Shown here in pieces: positions 9,419 through 17,003 of a stretch of DNA of 64,000 nucleotides. The notes under the pieces were generated by a model. That model ran no database searches, was not told the origin of the DNA, and saw only the letters and a list, made by a program, of their open reading frames with translations. Numbering within the stretch: the stretch's first letter is position 1; each line of letters begins with the position of its first letter. The DNA comes from Clostridia bacterium (lineage in GTDB: Bacteria > Bacillota > Clostridia > Christensenellales > Aristaeellaceae). The DNA lies in contig JAFZPV010000043.1 of assembly GCA_017552535.1 (NCBI GenBank), positions 25,577 to 89,576 on the forward strand. The letters are read 5' to 3'. The position numbers and the translations under genes are program-made.

Positions 9419-9447
9419 AGTATACCACAGTTTCCGGATTTTATCCA
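9419..9447 (-). promoter_or_regulatory. Likely promoter of the Gfo/Idh/MocA gene
   Basis: Minus strand TGGATA, 17 bases, TATACT. The -35 is weak. A GC-rich inverted repeat (GGCGGC, four bases, GCCGCC) lies in the 5' untranslated region. Confidence 0.5.
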
Positions 9448-9500
9448 GTATCATTCGTGCGCCTGGGCAAATTTCCGCCCGGTGAGAACGCCAAAGCATG

Positions 9501-9529
9501 TTGCATACGGGACGCGGGCGTATTATAAT
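9501..9529 (+). promoter_or_regulatory. Promoter of the PfkB kinase gene
   Basis: TTGCAT, 17 bases, TATAAT, ending 29 bases before the chosen start codon. Same -35 variant as several other genes in the window. Confidence 0.75.
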
Positions 9530-9558
9530 ACACCCATCATATGCAGCGGAGGCGTTCT

Positions 9559-10476
9559 ATGCGCATATTGGTCATCGGCGTGGCGTTCAGCGACATCAAA
9601 GGCTTTCCCTTCGGCGCGTTCGATCCGAAGGGCACCAACAAGGGCAGCGTGACCGTTACCCACGGCGGCGTTGCGCGGAACGTGGCCGAGGACATGGCGA
9701 ACCTGGGCGCGGACGTGGCGTTTGAGACGCTTCTGGACGATACGCCCATCAGCCGTAGCATCGCCGAAAAACTGACCGGCCTGGGCGTGGACATATCCGG
9801 CGCAGTGTGTGTACAAAAAAACGGCGTGGGCATGTGGCTGGCGGTATTCGACGAAAACGGCGAGCTGGCGGGCTCCATATCCCAGATGCCCGACGTGGAA
9901 CCCCTCGAAAAGCGGCTGGACGCGGAGGGAGACGCGCTGTTTTCCGACGCGGACGCGGTGGTGGCGGAATACGATACCTCCGAGCGCATCGCCGAGAAGG
10001 CCTGCGCCCTGGCCAAAAAACACGGAAAGCCCCTGTATGCCATCGTGGGCAACATGAGCGTGATCCTGGCCCGGCCCGAGCTCATGGCCCGCACCCGCTG
10101 TGCGATCATGAACCACTTTGAGGCGGGCAAAATGTTCGGCTGCGCGCTGGACGGCCTTTCGCCTGACGACGCGCTTACCCTCATCTGGGCGGCTGGAAAG
10201 AGCATGGGGCTGCCCGGCGTGATCGTCACCCTGGGGCCCAAAGGCTGCGTGTGGGCAGACTTTATAAAAGGCACGTGCGGCGCGGTGCCTCCAAAGCGCT
10301 GCCGCGTGGCGGATACCACCGGCGCGGGCGACGCTTTCTTCTCCGCCGCGGTGATGTCGCTGACCCGCGGGGACGAACTGAAGCGCGCCTGCGAGATCGG
10401 CACCGAGCTGGCGGGCCGCGTGATCGAAAGCACCGAAAGCGCGTGCCCGCGGGAGTGCCGGGACATTTTTGATTAA
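9559..10476 (+). CDS. PfkB-family carbohydrate kinase
   Basis: A 305-residue ribokinase/PfkB kinase that phosphorylates a sugar, nucleoside or related alcohol with ATP. Signature 1 is seen as GGVARNVAEDMANLGADV near residues 35-52, and signature 2 as DTTGAGDAFFSAAV near residue 248, with the catalytic Asp of the GAGD loop. The ATG at 9559 has GGAGG six bases upstream; an in-frame ATG 18 bases earlier lacks one. The gene is divergent from the dehydrogenase and has its own TTGCAT promoter. In this family substrate cannot be told from the motifs; the N-terminal GGVARN pattern is shared with pseudouridine and sugar kinases. Confidence 0.88.
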   Translation: MRILVIGVAFSDIKGFPFGAFDPKGTNKGSVTVTHGGVARNVAEDMANLGADVAFETLLDDTPISRSIAEKLTGLGVDISGAVCVQKNGVGMWLAVFDENGELAGSISQMPDVEPLEKRLDAEGDALFSDADAVVAEYDTSERIAEKACALAKKHGKPLYAIVGNMSVILARPELMARTRCAIMNHFEAGKMFGCALDGLSPDDALTLIWAAGKSMGLPGVIVTLGPKGCVWADFIKGTCGAVPPKRCRVADTTGAGDAFFSAAVMSLTRGDELKRACEIGTELAGRVIESTESACPRECRDIFD

Positions 10477-10711
10477 GCGCCGCATCCATTACTCCTGGCG
10501 GCGGGGCACGCCCTGCCTTTCGATGACGATGCTTTTTTACGCACCGTTTCATGGCCTTACGGCAGAAAATTTATCCGCCGGGGCGCTGCGAAAGCACGCC
10601 GGCTTATGAGGCTTTCTGCGCCTGTGTTGGCTTTCAGACAAAACAAAGCAAGCGAAGACAGGACTTTTTGTGCCTGAGAGCGTATCATCATTGCCGGAAG
10701 GAGGGATAACG

Positions 10712-11560
10712 ATGGACTGGGTGAAGACGATCAACCGCGCCATTGAATACATGGAAGACCACCTGACGGAGGATATCGCGCTGAAGGACATCGCCGGCAG
10801 CATACACCTTTCGGCGTTCCATTTTCAGCGGGCCTTTTCCCTGCTCACGGGCATGTCCCCGGCGGAGTATCTTCGCAAGCGGCGGCTTTCGGAGGCTGGA
10901 GCGGTTTTGGCGGACGGGCGCGTGAAGGTCATAGACGCCGCGCTTAAGTACGGCTACGATACGCCGGAGAGCTTCGCCAAAGCGTTCACGAGGCACCACG
11001 GCGTCACGCCGACGCAGGTAAAGAACGGGAGTTCCATCCGGTTCATGAACCGTTATTCCGTCCAGATCACGATCGAGGGAGGCAGCGTTATGGAATACAG
11101 GATCGAAAAATGGAGCGCAATGGACCTGCTGGTGCACGCCAGGCGCTTTCACGCGGAAACCAGCGACAGGGAGATCCCGGCTTTCTGGGACGAGTACTAT
11201 GCAAGCGAGGACCTGAGGAAGATCCCCGGTTATCTCGGGATTTGCGCGCAGCCCAAAACGGACAGCGACGTATTCACCTACGGCATCGGCTGCAGGGCAT
11301 CGGACGCGGACGGCGTTCCGGAGGGCTTTGAGATCCTTCATATCCCGGAGCATACCTGGGCAGTCTTCAAATGCGTAGGGGCCATGCCCAAAGCCATTCA
11401 GGACATGTGGGAGAGGATATACAGGGAATGGCTGCCCGCGGCGGATTACGAGCTCGTTCCCGATTATGATATCGAAAACTATCTCCCCGGGGACCCGGCG
11501 TCGCCCAATTACGTCAGCGAGATCTGCTTCCCTGTGAAAAAGAAGGCGGAAGCCGAATAG
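10712..11560 (+). CDS. AraC-family regulator with GyrI-like effector domain
   Basis: A 282-residue transcription factor with two AraC-type helix-turn-helix motifs at the N-terminus (residues 1-105, ending in the YDTPESFAKAFTRHHG signature), followed by a GyrI-like small-molecule-binding domain (about 125-280). This is the Rob/SoxS-like arrangement with an added effector domain, in which GyrI-like folds bind drugs and other amphipathic compounds. The start at 10712 has GGAGGG six bases upstream. It is the first gene of a same-strand run of small accessory enzymes, which it may control in response to a toxic compound; that role is inference. I see no convincing promoter in the 235 bases before it. 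Confidence 0.88.
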   Translation: MDWVKTINRAIEYMEDHLTEDIALKDIAGSIHLSAFHFQRAFSLLTGMSPAEYLRKRRLSEAGAVLADGRVKVIDAALKYGYDTPESFAKAFTRHHGVTPTQVKNGSSIRFMNRYSVQITIEGGSVMEYRIEKWSAMDLLVHARRFHAETSDREIPAFWDEYYASEDLRKIPGYLGICAQPKTDSDVFTYGIGCRASDADGVPEGFEILHIPEHTWAVFKCVGAMPKAIQDMWERIYREWLPAADYELVPDYDIENYLPGDPASPNYVSEICFPVKKKAEAE

Positions 11561-11576
11561 ACCGGAGGCGAAAGAG

Positions 11577-12449
11577 ATGGACAGTTCGATCCTTGCATGG
11601 CTGCTGGAGGAAGAAACGCCGGAGGTGCGGCTGAGGACGCTCAGGGAGTTGCAAAAGTTGCCGGAAGACGATGAACGCGTGGCTGCATGCAAAAAACAGC
11701 TTCTGCTGAGCAAAGCATACGGGCGCGCTTTGAAAAAGCTCAGGACGGACAAGCCCTGGGCGAAGTACGACGTCATCCTGGCTTTTGCGGAGTGGGGGCT
11801 GACCCGGGCAGACATCGGGAAGGATATCGACCAAGAGGTGTTCGCCCTCATCGAAAGCACGGGTTTCAAAATGCTGTGCGGCGAGCCGCTTCTGCTCAGG
11901 AACCTGGTGAAATTGGGCTACGGTCAGGAAGAAATCGTGAATAACGAGATAGGCGCCGTGCTTGGCCTCGTCAAGGAAGACGGCGGTTTTGGCTGCATCA
12001 GCACCAACAAAAAGATCAACGATCCGAAAAAGCCCCACAAGAGCTGCGCGCGGCTGACCGTGGAATACCTGCTGCTGGCTGCCGAAATGCATCTGCAGGG
12101 CCTAAGGCCGGCGTGCGAAGAGGCGCTCAGACACTATTTTGCCAAACGGAACATTTTCTACCGGACGGACGATATGAAGACGCCCATGGTGGACGTGATG
12201 CTGGGCACGTTCTATCCGCCTGATCCCATCAAGATCGGAGCGCATATGATCGTTTACGCCCTGCGGGCGCTGGGCTGCGAGCCGGGATCGGAAGCCATGC
12301 AGGCCGGCTACAAAGTGCTTGATCAGCACAGGCTGAACAACGGAAGATATATCCTGACCGCCTCCAAAAGTGTGCCTGCATTCAAGGCGGGTGCTGTGGG
12401 GGAAGAGAACAAGTGGGTCACGCTGTACGCGTATATGGCGCAGGAGTGA
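11577..12449 (+). CDS. Conserved protein with terpene-cyclase-like helical repeats
   Basis: A 290-residue, probably soluble protein made almost entirely of helices. It resembles conserved bacterial proteins sometimes labelled prenyltransferase-like or, misleadingly, nitrogen fixation protein. The helix-hairpin spacing and segments such as EDGGFGCIS and LNNGRYIL look like the repeats of (alpha/alpha)6 squalene-cyclase/prenyltransferase folds. I see no DxDD or DDxxD catalytic motif, so an enzyme role is unsupported. It lies 16 bases after the AraC-type gene with GGAGG upstream, and is thus probably co-transcribed. Function unknown. Confidence 0.7.
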   Translation: MDSSILAWLLEEETPEVRLRTLRELQKLPEDDERVAACKKQLLLSKAYGRALKKLRTDKPWAKYDVILAFAEWGLTRADIGKDIDQEVFALIESTGFKMLCGEPLLLRNLVKLGYGQEEIVNNEIGAVLGLVKEDGGFGCISTNKKINDPKKPHKSCARLTVEYLLLAAEMHLQGLRPACEEALRHYFAKRNIFYRTDDMKTPMVDVMLGTFYPPDPIKIGAHMIVYALRALGCEPGSEAMQAGYKVLDQHRLNNGRYILTASKSVPAFKAGAVGEENKWVTLYAYMAQE

Positions 12450-12477
12450 TCAAACAGAAAGCGATGGGGGAATTGTT

Positions 12478-13149
12478 TTGAACGCAAGCTTACTGGGCCT
12501 GTTCAGCGGCTTTCCGGCGCACCGTTTTACCGACGGGATCGCGCAGGTGCTCAGGGAAAACCTTCCCCGGCGGGGAAGCCTGGTCTTTATCAGCGCCTGG
12601 CCGGAGGACTTTGATCGGAACGATGACGACAGCGACGGCATGCACGGCATGTTCCTGGAGCGAGGCATGGGCTTTGCCCGGCACCGCGTGATCGACCGGC
12701 GGACGAGCGCAGCGGACGCCGTTCGGCTTGTGCGGGAAGCGGACTGCGTTTTCCTGATGGGCGGGGACGCAACTCAGCAAATGGCGCTTCTGCGCGGCCT
12801 CGGGCTTGTGCCGGAGCTTCTTTCCAGCCGCGCCGTGATCCTGGGCGTCAGCGCGGGTTCCATGAACATGGGACGGTACGTCGCCGATGTTTGGGAAACG
12901 AAGGCGCTGTACGAAGGGATCGGCCTTACAGACTTTACCGTGAAGGGACACTATACCGAAGACGCATGGTTTGTTCCGGTTTTGAAAGAGATGTCCTTGA
13001 CGCGTCCAATCGCCGCTATGGAGGATGAAAGCGCGATCTTTATCCGGGACGACGCCGTCTGGAGCCTCGGAAAGATCCATTGGATGGATGAGGGCAGACT
13101 CACCGCGCTCACGGACGAGATGCTGAAGGCGATCGGGAACGACCTGTGA
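12478..13149 (+). CDS. S51-family peptidase (peptidase E-like)
   Basis: A 223-residue cytoplasmic serine hydrolase of the class I glutamine amidotransferase-like fold, related to alpha-aspartyl dipeptidase PepE. The nucleophile elbow GVSAGSMN is seen with Ser125, preceded by the strand VFLMGGDATQQ (the GG-D/N pattern of the family). A His in VKGHYTEDAW near residue 161 is the probable catalytic base. The best start is TTG at 12478 with GGGGGA seven bases upstream; no ATG is available at the family-typical N-terminus MNASLLGLFSG. It is 28 bases past the previous gene. Substrate, small Asp-peptide or otherwise, is not determinable. Confidence 0.82.
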   Translation: MNASLLGLFSGFPAHRFTDGIAQVLRENLPRRGSLVFISAWPEDFDRNDDDSDGMHGMFLERGMGFARHRVIDRRTSAADAVRLVREADCVFLMGGDATQQMALLRGLGLVPELLSSRAVILGVSAGSMNMGRYVADVWETKALYEGIGLTDFTVKGHYTEDAWFVPVLKEMSLTRPIAAMEDESAIFIRDDAVWSLGKIHWMDEGRLTALTDEMLKAIGNDL

Positions 13150-13176
13150 AATGGACCGCACGGAGAATTATGATCA

Positions 13177-13728
13177 ATGAAGCTTGAAAGAATGGACGAT
13201 TTCTTTGCCGCCCGGCTCGACGGCTACGACGAACACATGAAGCGCGATATCGAAGGCGCTTCCAGCTTCTATGCCTATACCGCTTCCTTGCTGCCGGCGC
13301 CGGCAGGAAGCCAGGTGCTGGATCTGGGCTGCGGCACCGGGCTTGAACTGGAAGAGTATTTTACGCTGAATCCTGGCGCTTTCGTCACGGGGATCGATCT
13401 GTCCGAAGCTATGCTGAATGTGCTGAAAGCCAAATTCCCTAAGAAGAACCTGACGCTGCTTCGAGCCTCCTATTTCGATGTGCCGCTTGGAAACGCCCTG
13501 TACGACGCCGCTGTATCGGTGGAATCGCTGCACCATTTTCCGGCGGAAATGAAGGCGTCTCTGTACGAAAAACTGCTGGCGGCGCTGAAAGAAAACGGCT
13601 TCTTCGTCCTCACGGACTATTTCGCGGAATCGGAAGAGGCAGAGAAAGCGTATTTCCAGAACCTGGCGTTTCTAAAAAAGAGCAGGGGCTTTCAGACGAT
13701 GTGTTCTATCACTGCGATACACCTTTGA
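13177..13728 (+). CDS. Class I SAM-dependent methyltransferase, C-terminally frameshifted
   Basis: A small-molecule methyltransferase: motif I is VLDLGCGTGLELEEY (about residues 46-60), followed by the acidic GIDLS loop, and motif IV/post-I segments ending in SVESLHHFP. As read, the frame stops after 183 residues. The missing C-terminus, about 51 residues ending in a STYTVLACKT strand, continues without stops in the -1 frame, giving a full 219-residue enzyme. The switch point is an A6 run in CTA-AAA-AAG at 13672-13680. Either one A has been lost (mutation or assembly error) or ribosomes slip there. The catalytic core is intact, but the C-terminal strands of the fold are lost without slippage. 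Confidence 0.85.
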   Translation: MKLERMDDFFAARLDGYDEHMKRDIEGASSFYAYTASLLPAPAGSQVLDLGCGTGLELEEYFTLNPGAFVTGIDLSEAMLNVLKAKFPKKNLTLLRASYFDVPLGNALYDAAVSVESLHHFPAEMKASLYEKLLAALKENGFFVLTDYFAESEEAEKAYFQNLAFLKKSRGFQTMCSITAIHL

Positions 13729-13835
13729 CTGTGGAACATGAAACGGACATCCTGCTTCAAGCAGGTTTCCGGGATGTGCGCGTCATGGAGCGGTGGGGCG
13801 AAAGTACATATACGGTGCTCGCGTGCAAAACCTGA
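13674..13835 (+). other. A_AAA_AAG slippery site and frame -1 tail of the methyltransferase
   Basis: The heptamer A-AAA-AAG at 13674-13680 is in the right phase to act like the dnaX-type -1 slip site. After a -1 shift the frame runs from GAG at 13680 to TGA at 13833-13835 and encodes a methyltransferase-like C-terminus (DVFYHCDTPLT, then HETDILLQAGF, then VMERWGESTY). No clear upstream Shine-Dalgarno stimulator is visible and only a weak GTGT/ACAC hairpin follows. A simple one-base deletion is therefore at least as likely. Confidence 0.75.
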
Positions 13836-13849
13836 ACAGGGGGATACCG

Positions 13850-14341
13850 ATGGATTATCAGACAGAGAACCTGATCCTTCATTTCGTGACCGAGGACGAC
13901 TTGCCCGAGGTCGCGCGCACGTGGCCTTCCGACCGTCATCCGCTTTCGGACGAGGAGGCGCGGGAGGCCATCGCCCATATGCGCGACAATTACGAAAGGA
14001 ACAAGAAAGGCCGTATCTATCATTTGTGCCTGGCTGTATGCCGCGCAGACGATCCTGGCACCATCATGGGCTGGTGCGGACTGGACGGCAGCAGGAACCG
14101 CGCGGAACCGGAGATATTCATCCTGCTGGATGAACCGTACCGCGGCAAAGGCTACGGCACGCTGTGCGTGAAGGAATTGCTGAGGATCGCTGCGGAAGAC
14201 TATGCGCTCAGCGGCGTGCACGGCGGCTGCGCCAAAGAAAACGTCGCTTCCGCCCGGGCCATGCAAAAGGGCGGCATGGTGCGGTACGGCGCGGAAGAAA
14301 ACGGTGATCCGCTGTTCAGATACCGGGCGCCAAGGGAATGA
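13850..14341 (+). CDS. GNAT-family N-acetyltransferase
   Basis: A 163-residue acyl-CoA-dependent acetyltransferase. Motif A is seen as LDEPYRGKGYGTLCVKELL (about residues 92-110), the pyrophosphate-binding loop for CoA, followed by the Asn/Ala-rich motif B (KENVASARAMQKGGM). The start at 13850 has GGGGG six bases upstream. It follows the methyltransferase tail by 14 bases and its stop abuts the next start codon. The RimJ/RimL-like look (TENLILHFVTEDD opening) suits amino-group acetylation of a protein, peptide or drug; the substrate is unknown. Confidence 0.88.
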   Translation: MDYQTENLILHFVTEDDLPEVARTWPSDRHPLSDEEAREAIAHMRDNYERNKKGRIYHLCLAVCRADDPGTIMGWCGLDGSRNRAEPEIFILLDEPYRGKGYGTLCVKELLRIAAEDYALSGVHGGCAKENVASARAMQKGGMVRYGAEENGDPLFRYRAPRE

Positions 14342-14875
14342 ATGATGAGAAAAGCAACACGGGAAGCACTGGCGAAAGCGGCAGGCGAAGCAGCTCAAAT
14401 CCCTTTCCATGGCTATATACAGGGCGAAGATTCCAATCTGGAGCCCATCATTCGGCCCTTCCCCAAATGGACCCTGAAGGAAGCCGACGGGCTGTGGTGC
14501 GCGGCGTTCGTTTACTATTGCTGCCGCAAAGCGGGATTCGATATCCCCATCAGGCCGAAGGAATGCACGACGTGCCATTTGGCAGGCTGCGTCGCCTGGG
14601 AGGAATTCGCGATGGGCGACAGCCGGATCGCATATCAACCGGGAGAGGATACCGGTTTTCCGAAAGCGGGTGATATCGTCCTTTATGACCGGGTTTTCTG
14701 CAATCAGCCCCATGACCATATGGGGATCATTGTGCAGAAAATGGATAAAATGCTGATCGTTGCGGAGGGTAACGTCCAGAATCAATCGGGAATCATCCAT
14801 CGGCCTCTGGATGCGCATATTCGGGCTTTTATCAGGCTCCCGGACGGGTATCGGTATGAACAAAGGACAATTTGA
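14342..14875 (+). CDS. CHAP-like cysteine amidase/peptidase domain protein
   Basis: A 177-residue protein resembling CHAP or NlpC/P60-like papain-fold enzymes. The expected nucleophile context is seen as LWCAAFVYYCC with Cys58 (the W-C-A-xF pattern). A downstream His in HDHMGIIVQK is preceded by the AGDIVLYDR strand characteristic of the fold. There is no signal peptide or membrane helix, so if it cuts cell wall material it would have to act on cytoplasmic muropeptides or be exported differently. It begins directly at the previous stop codon (TGAATGATG), so the two are coupled. The two adjacent ATG codons are equivalent candidates. Confidence 0.7.
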   Translation: MMRKATREALAKAAGEAAQIPFHGYIQGEDSNLEPIIRPFPKWTLKEADGLWCAAFVYYCCRKAGFDIPIRPKECTTCHLAGCVAWEEFAMGDSRIAYQPGEDTGFPKAGDIVLYDRVFCNQPHDHMGIIVQKMDKMLIVAEGNVQNQSGIIHRPLDAHIRAFIRLPDGYRYEQRTI

Positions 14876-14894
14876 TTTCAGGGAGGCAACGGCC

Positions 14895-15410
14895 ATGGAG
14901 AATCATGAAAAATATATGAAACGCTGCTATGAGCTGGCAATCAGCGCCGGGAAAAAGGGCCATGATACATTTGGTGCTGTGCTTGTGCATGACGGAGAAA
15001 TCCTGGAGGAAGCGGAGAATACGGCCGATTACGCCCGCCGGATTTTTGGTCATGCGGAATTCAATCTGGTGCATAAATGCGCCAACAAGTATTCTGATAA
15101 GATCCTGGAAAAGGCCGTCGTTTATACCAGCTGCGCACCTTGCGAACGGTGCCTGGCGGCCATCGCGTCCCTGGGCGTGCATCAAGTGGTTTGCGGCGTT
15201 TCGTACAAGGAGTTTTGCAAGCTGCTGCCCTTTGATTATCAGGCGGTGGATCGGGAAGGGCTGCTGAAGCAATTGGGCATCCAAATGATGCTCCAGGAAT
15301 CGGTACTCGAAGAGGAAGGGATGCGTGTGTTTGAATGGTGGGGCGGCGAGTACCATCCGCTGGAGGAACTCATTGCGGAAATGGATGAAGTGAAAAAGAA
15401 GCAGAAATAA
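14895..15410 (+). CDS. Nucleoside deaminase (CMP/dCMP deaminase-like)
   Basis: A 171-residue zinc-dependent deaminase. The zinc site is complete: HAE with His53 and proton-shuttling Glu55, and PCERC with Cys83 and Cys86. The overall form fits the tRNA-adenosine/guanine/cytosine deaminase group. It lacks features that would single out TadA, and its place in an accessory run argues for a salvage or modified-base role. The chosen ATG at 14895 has GGGAGG upstream. It lies 20 bases after the CHAP-like gene. Confidence 0.85.
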   Translation: MENHEKYMKRCYELAISAGKKGHDTFGAVLVHDGEILEEAENTADYARRIFGHAEFNLVHKCANKYSDKILEKAVVYTSCAPCERCLAAIASLGVHQVVCGVSYKEFCKLLPFDYQAVDREGLLKQLGIQMMLQESVLEEEGMRVFEWWGGEYHPLEELIAEMDEVKKKQK

Positions 15411-15422
15411 GGGGAAAACAGT

Positions 15423-15917
15423 ATGCGTAAAAAACTGATCCTCATTAGCGGCTCCCCCTGCGTGGGTAAGTCTGCCGTGGGCATAAGGCTCTTTGAAGGC
15501 TATGACAATAGCGCGTATCTGGACGGGGACTGGTGCTGGTGCGTGCATCCTTTTTCCGTCATGGACCCTCGTCTCCGCAACGGGGATAAAAGTATGTCCT
15601 TCGTCCTGTCCAATTATCTGGATTCAGATTTTGACCTCGTGTTCTTTACCTCGGTGGTGCTGACGGACGCGACGATCCGCGAAAGCATTCTGCGTGGGAT
15701 CAATGCCAAAGATTATGATGTGATCGGCTTTACGCTGACTTGCTCGGAAGAAACACTCAAAAAACGCCATGACAGGCGCGGCGACAAAGGCGAAACCAAC
15801 TATTACTGGCTGCATCTTCCGCCCTGCCCCGGCGATATTGTCATCGATACGGACGATAAGCGTGTCCGGGATGTGGTTCGGGAGATGAAGCGGCATATTG
15901 ACGCACTGTGTTCATAG
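15423..15917 (+). CDS. Small P-loop kinase-like protein
   Basis: A 164-residue nucleotide-binding protein with a Walker A motif GSPCVGKS at residues 10-17, directly after a beta-strand (KKLILIS). The size and the later KKRHDRRGD stretch, which resembles a lid with arginines, fit small-molecule kinases of the AAA_33/shikimate-kinase-like group, and distantly chloramphenicol or gluconate kinases. No specificity motif is recognised. It lies 12 bases after the deaminase and 12 bases before the APH-type gene, and is part of the same run. Phosphorylation of a small metabolite or drug is inference. Confidence 0.75.
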   Translation: MRKKLILISGSPCVGKSAVGIRLFEGYDNSAYLDGDWCWCVHPFSVMDPRLRNGDKSMSFVLSNYLDSDFDLVFFTSVVLTDATIRESILRGINAKDYDVIGFTLTCSEETLKKRHDRRGDKGETNYYWLHLPPCPGDIVIDTDDKRVRDVVREMKRHIDALCS

Positions 15918-15929
15918 GAGGGATTGCGA

Positions 15930-16925
15930 ATGAGCAGCATCCTGGAGCAAGCCAAACCCCTTTATGCCCTGAAAGATTGTTCCTTTACGCCTGTGGAAGG
16001 GCACGAAGGCGGAAGAAATGACATCTTCATCGTTCGCCGGAATGGGGAGAACCAATATGTTCTCCGCGTCTCCGCCCTCGGTGACCGAAGCGAGGAAGAA
16101 TATGTCGCCGAAACGGAACTTGTCCGTTACCTTGCGCAAAACGATGCGCCCGTGGCGGATGTGATCCCGTCCATCCGCGGCAATCTGGTGGAACGCATAA
16201 CAGCGGAAGGCAAAGCAGCGTATGTCAGCCTGTTTTCTTACGCCAAAGGGATGCTGATGTCAGAAAACGGCTACCGCTACCGGGAAGGCGCTCCGCTGGA
16301 GGAATACTTTCATAACATCGGCAAAGCCCTGGGCGCGATCCACAGGCTGTCCAAGGAATATGAGCCTGTCCATCGGCGCCCGGATTACTTCGACAAGTAC
16401 AACATGACGTACCTGGACCGCCTGTTCCCGGTTGAATACGGAGAACTGAAAAGGGCTATCGCAAATCGGTTGGAGGCGTTCCATGCGCTGCCCAAGGATA
16501 AGGATAGCTATGGCCTGGTCCACTTCGACTTCAGCGACGGCAATTATCACATCGACATGGCTACGGGCGCTGTTACGGTGTTCGATTTTGACAACTGCAT
16601 GAACTGCTGGTACATGTTCGACCTGGCGAATCTCTGGCTTCACAACGAGGGCTGGACGCGAAGCGAAACCGACCCGAAAAAGCGCTTCGATCTCATGCAG
16701 CGTTTCTTTGGTGTGATCCTGCAGGGATACAGGACGGAAACGGATGTATCCGAAGAAATGCTTGAAAAGCTGCCGCTGTTTATCGACATGGTGCTGATCG
16801 AGAACGTGGCGGATGAATTCGAATCGAGCGCCCGGGAGGGAGAGCTACCGGACGGCGAAGATATAAAAGCGCCGGCGAAATGCCTGGTCGGAAATATTCC
16901 GTTTGCCGGATTCGGAAAAGGATAA
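15930..16925 (+). CDS. Aminoglycoside phosphotransferase-fold (APH) protein
   Basis: A 331-residue kinase of the APH/choline-kinase/HipA-like superfamily. The catalytic loop is seen as GLVHFDFSDGNYH near residues 192-204 (Brenner motif HxDxxxxN), followed by the metal-binding VFDFDN (near 213). An N-lobe with EGGRNDIFIVRR precedes it. The start at 15930 has GGAGGG seven bases upstream; a TTG six bases earlier is too close to it. It is the last gene of the accessory run, before a strong bidirectional terminator. The family includes antibiotic, choline, homoserine and fructosamine kinases; no clue points to one. Confidence 0.85.
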   Translation: MSSILEQAKPLYALKDCSFTPVEGHEGGRNDIFIVRRNGENQYVLRVSALGDRSEEEYVAETELVRYLAQNDAPVADVIPSIRGNLVERITAEGKAAYVSLFSYAKGMLMSENGYRYREGAPLEEYFHNIGKALGAIHRLSKEYEPVHRRPDYFDKYNMTYLDRLFPVEYGELKRAIANRLEAFHALPKDKDSYGLVHFDFSDGNYHIDMATGAVTVFDFDNCMNCWYMFDLANLWLHNEGWTRSETDPKKRFDLMQRFFGVILQGYRTETDVSEEMLEKLPLFIDMVLIENVADEFESSAREGELPDGEDIKAPAKCLVGNIPFAGFGKG

Positions 16926-16957
16926 ATGAATAGGCAGACAGATTCTGACCAAAACAA

Positions 16958-16995
16958 CACAGGGGGATGCGCATGCGCATCCCCCTGTGCGGTTT
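16958..16995. terminator. Perfect bidirectional terminator
   Basis: A perfect 32-base palindrome (16958-16989; arm CACAGGGGGATGCGCA) flanked by AAAACAA on the left and CGGTTTTT on the right. It can end transcription of the plus-strand accessory run and of the minus-strand aconitase-isocitrate dehydrogenase operon. Confidence 0.9.
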
Positions 16996-17003
16996 TTACG
17001 TGC

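Noticed and set aside
13177-13728. A complete short methyltransferase of 183 residues
   Set aside because: The last 16 residues have no family likeness, while the -1 frame continues the fold up to a natural end; the short form is best seen as truncated or slip-dependent.
10712-16925. Integron cassette array
   Set aside because: The gaps are too short and hold no attC-like imperfect inverted repeats; there is no integrase gene.
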